Origin: a bacterium
Lineage (GTDB): Bacteria; AUK180
Reading direction: 5' to 3'
DNA: 7,999 bases
Assembly: GCA_021162505.1 (NCBI GenBank)
Contig: JAGGYO010000001.1
Coordinates: forward strand, 1 to 7,999
The notes beneath the pieces were generated by a model, which saw only the letters and a program-made list of their open reading frames with translations, did no database searches and had not been told where the DNA came from. Shown piece by piece: positions 6,990 to 7,999 of this stretch; the stretch's first letter is position 1; each line of letters opens with the position of its first letter. A program made the translations under genes and the position numbers.

Positions 6990-7283
6990 ATGAAAAAAAT
7001 GATAATGCTAATTTATAATATCAGTTTGGGATCAAAAATAGAAGAACTCTTGAAAAAATGTAAAATCAATGAATTTACAATTATTCCCCATGTTATAGGA
7101 AAGGGCACCGCAGGTGGTGCCCGCTTTAATAATGAGATATTCCCAGGGGAGAACAATCTTGCTTATATAGCAATGGATAATAATAGTGAAGAGATGAAAT
7201 CATTTAAAAAGCGTATAGATGAAATAAAAAAAGAATTTAAAAAGGATGGAATAACCTATTTTATAATACCTTTGGAAGAATGA
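6990..7283 (+). CDS. Small PII-like protein at the end of the efflux operon, 97 aa
   Basis: The predicted fold is the ferredoxin-like beta-alpha-beta-beta-alpha-beta pattern of the PII superfamily: strand 1-10, helix 13-24, strand 28-38 ending HVIGKG (34-39), a loop 40-56 at the place of the PII T-loop (TAGGARFNNEIFPGENN), strand 57-63, helix 66-85 and strand 88-95. The last helix and strand lack the TGxxGDGK B-loop signature, so this is not a classical nitrogen-signalling GlnB/GlnK. PII-like proteins coded next to RND pumps are known (DUF3240 proteins and the PII-NG group by heavy-metal RND genes), which supports a pump-linked sensing or regulatory role; this remains inference. AAGGAG (6978-6983), 6 bases upstream, starts on the last base of the pump's stop codon. 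It is cytoplasmic: no signal peptide is present. Confidence 0.75.
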   Translation: MKKMIMLIYNISLGSKIEELLKKCKINEFTIIPHVIGKGTAGGARFNNEIFPGENNLAYIAMDNNSEEMKSFKKRIDEIKKEFKKDGITYFIIPLEE

Positions 7284-7291
7284 AATACAAT

Positions 7292-7403
7292 CGACAATGG
7301 AGAAAGGAGAATTGACAAGTTTGTAGTTTAGGGTCTGTAGTTTGAAAGACCTTTGACTTTCGACCTTGGACTGTTATGAAGTGGAGGTTTGAGGTTAGAG
7401 AAT
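7292..7403. repeat. Degenerate 7-bp periodic DNA left of the tRNA (about 16 units)
   Basis: Cutting every 7 bases from 7292 gives units that resemble their neighbours. GGAGAA starts at 7299 and 7306; GTAG recurs at the same unit position at 7323 and 7337 (14 apart); GAC starts units at 7348, 7355, 7362 and 7369; and the units at 7383 and 7390 share GAGGTT in a one-base shift. No coding sequence fits. This accounts for most of the 199 bases between the PII-like gene and the tRNA; I see no classical terminator for the efflux operon there. Confidence 0.6.
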
Positions 7404-7433
7404 ACAAATTAACAATATTTTTTAAAAAAATTG

Positions 7434-7461
7434 TTGACTTATTTTGAAAATATTATATAAT
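7434..7461 (+). promoter_or_regulatory. Promoter of the Asp tRNA
   Basis: The -35 box TTGACT (7434-7439) and -10 box TATAAT (7456-7461) are 16 bp apart. Initiation near 7468 would give a 5' leader of about 15 bases for RNase P to remove. An AT-only dyad (7411-7435, AACAAT...TTGTT) lies just upstream and overlaps the first base pairs of the -35 box. Confidence 0.8.
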
Positions 7462-7482
7462 AAAACTTAATATAATTAGCGC

Positions 7483-7559
7483 GGGGGCGTAGTTCAACTG
7501 GTTAGAGCACCTGCCTGTCACGCAGGAAGTCGCGAGTTCGAATCTCGTCGCTCCCGCCA
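7483..7559 (+). tRNA. tRNA-Asp, anticodon GTC
   Basis: The 77-nt gene folds as a complete cloverleaf. The acceptor stem GGGGGCG pairs with CGCTCCC (one G-T pair), followed by discriminator G73 as expected for Asp and an encoded CCA (7557-7559). The D stem is GTTC/GAGC, the anticodon stem CCTGC/GCAGG with loop CTGTCAC and anticodon GTC at 7517-7519, and the T stem GCGAG/CTCGT with loop TTCGAAT. It is a single gene with its own promoter. Confidence 0.97.
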
Positions 7560-7561
7560 TT

Positions 7562-7702
7562 TATATTAGTAAAAAGTCGAAAGTCATAAAGTCAAAGTTT
7601 AAAAGTCAAAATCAAAACAGTATTTAGTATTAATCATTAGTGATAAGTAAAAGGGTATTATGTTCGTGGTTTGGAATTTAGAGTTAGAATACATGGAATT
7701 TT
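7562..7702. repeat. Degenerate 7-bp periodic DNA right of the tRNA (about 20 units)
   Basis: From 7562 the sequence splits into related 7-base units: GTAAAAA (7569), GTCGAAA (7576), an 8-base variant GTCATAAA (7583), GTCAAAG (7591) and GTCAAAA (7605), then AGTATTT (7619) and AGTATTA (7626), and later AATTTAG (7675) and AGTTAGA (7682). The GTC-type units are the reverse complement of the GAC-type units left of the tRNA. GAGTTAGAATACA (7681-7693) resembles GAGGTTAGAGAATACA (7391-7406). From 7703 to 7789 I see only AT-rich sequence with a small dyad ATACAA/TTGTAT (7773-7787). Confidence 0.55.
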
Positions 7703-7789
7703 TTAACAATATATTTATTTAACAACAGAGTACCCGAACATGTTAAGAATAAGAAAAAATTAAAAGGAATTTATACAACCTTTGTATTC

Positions 7790-7818
7790 TTGAAATTAAA
7801 GTATTTTTTTGATATAAT
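7790..7818 (+). promoter_or_regulatory. Promoter of the partial gene at 7824
   Basis: The -35 box TTGAAA (7790-7795) and -10 box TATAAT (7813-7818) have the ideal 17-bp spacing. The expected start of transcription, about 7 bases after the -10 box, coincides with the ATG at 7824-7826. A small dyad ATACAA-CCT-TTGTAT (7773-7787) directly upstream of the -35 box could be an operator, but this is weak. Confidence 0.75.
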
Positions 7819-7823
7819 TATTT

Positions 7824-7999
7824 ATGAAATATAAGATTTTTATTTTTATAATTCTACCTTTTTTTATCCTTAATCTTAATGCAACACCACCTAAATATGT
7901 TATTCTAATACCATTTGAAATTACCGGAGATCACAATAAGGAAAATTTTGATAGATATTACCAATATATGTGGAATAAATTATCGGAGAAATACAAAGT
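7824..7999 (+). CDS. Start of a secreted protein of unknown function (cut by window end)
   Basis: The frame is open from ATG at 7824 to the window edge, giving 58 residues. Residues 1-20 are a clear signal peptide: MKYK, a hydrophobic core rich in Ile and Phe, and NLNA before TPPK. The mature part begins with a beta-like segment KYVILIPFEITG followed by a charged, Tyr-rich helix (about 38-58). A strand of the form VxxxPFE close to the mature N-terminus occurs in several envelope families (TolB N-terminal and CsgG/FlgO-like proteins), but this is only a hint. No ribosome binding site is visible, and the promoter suggests the message begins at the start codon itself. The signal peptide makes a start further downstream unlikely. 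Confidence 0.7.
   Translation, partial: MKYKIFIFIILPFFILNLNATPPKYVILIPFEITGDHNKENFDRYYQYMWNKLSEKYK

Noticed and set aside
7103..7122. Hairpin GGGCACC/GGTGCCC within the PII-like gene as a terminator
   Set aside because: It lies in the middle of a coding region that continues normally, encodes the conserved-looking Gly-rich loop, and has no T-run after it.
7411..7435. AT-only dyad as the terminator of the efflux operon
   Set aside because: The stem has almost no G-C pairs, contains its T-run in the stem rather than after it, and overlaps the tRNA promoter.
7292..7702. Heptamer-rich flanks as a CRISPR array
   Set aside because: There are no 24-40 bp conserved repeats or unique spacers; the structure is a degenerate 7-bp period only.

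Overview
The window is AT-rich (about one third G+C by eye). It comes from a bacterium with two membranes: it encodes a TolC-type outer-membrane channel, a periplasmic adaptor and an RND inner-membrane pump. Promoters are close to the sigma-70/sigma-A consensus and the tRNA has an encoded CCA end. I cannot assign a phylum. The adaptor lacks the usual helical hairpin, a trait I know from the spirochaete BesABC pump, but this is not enough to place the organism.

Layout. Positions 1-70 hold a perfect 18-bp inverted repeat, probably the terminator of a gene to the left. A consensus promoter then drives a small secreted or membrane-anchored protein that I do not recognise (152-859). Directly after its stop codon lies a 285-bp non-coding element bounded by perfect 30-bp inverted repeats (860-1144), which looks like a MITE or the remnant of a transposon. 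Eleven bases beyond it is a consensus promoter with a perfect 24-bp palindrome covering its spacer and -10 box. This starts a tightly packed five-gene operon: tetR-family repressor (1207), tolC-like channel (1763), adaptor (3059), RND pump (3889) and a small PII-like protein (6990-7283). Genes overlap or lie within 11 bases of each other, and three of the four downstream ribosome binding sites overlap the previous stop codon.

How it works (inference). The TetR protein binds the palindrome and represses itself and the pump. An inducer releases it, and a tripartite efflux pump is made together with a PII-fold protein that may sense or modulate pump activity. The substrate is not visible from sequence. 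Two features depart from the AcrAB-TolC textbook model: the adaptor has almost no hairpin, and two of the transmembrane relay residues of AcrB (D408 and K940) are replaced by Ser and Asn.

The right part (7284-7999) has an Asp tRNA with its own promoter. On both sides of it are stretches of degenerate DNA with a clear 7-bp period. The window closes with the start of a secreted protein whose promoter places transcription initiation essentially at its ATG, suggesting a leaderless mRNA.
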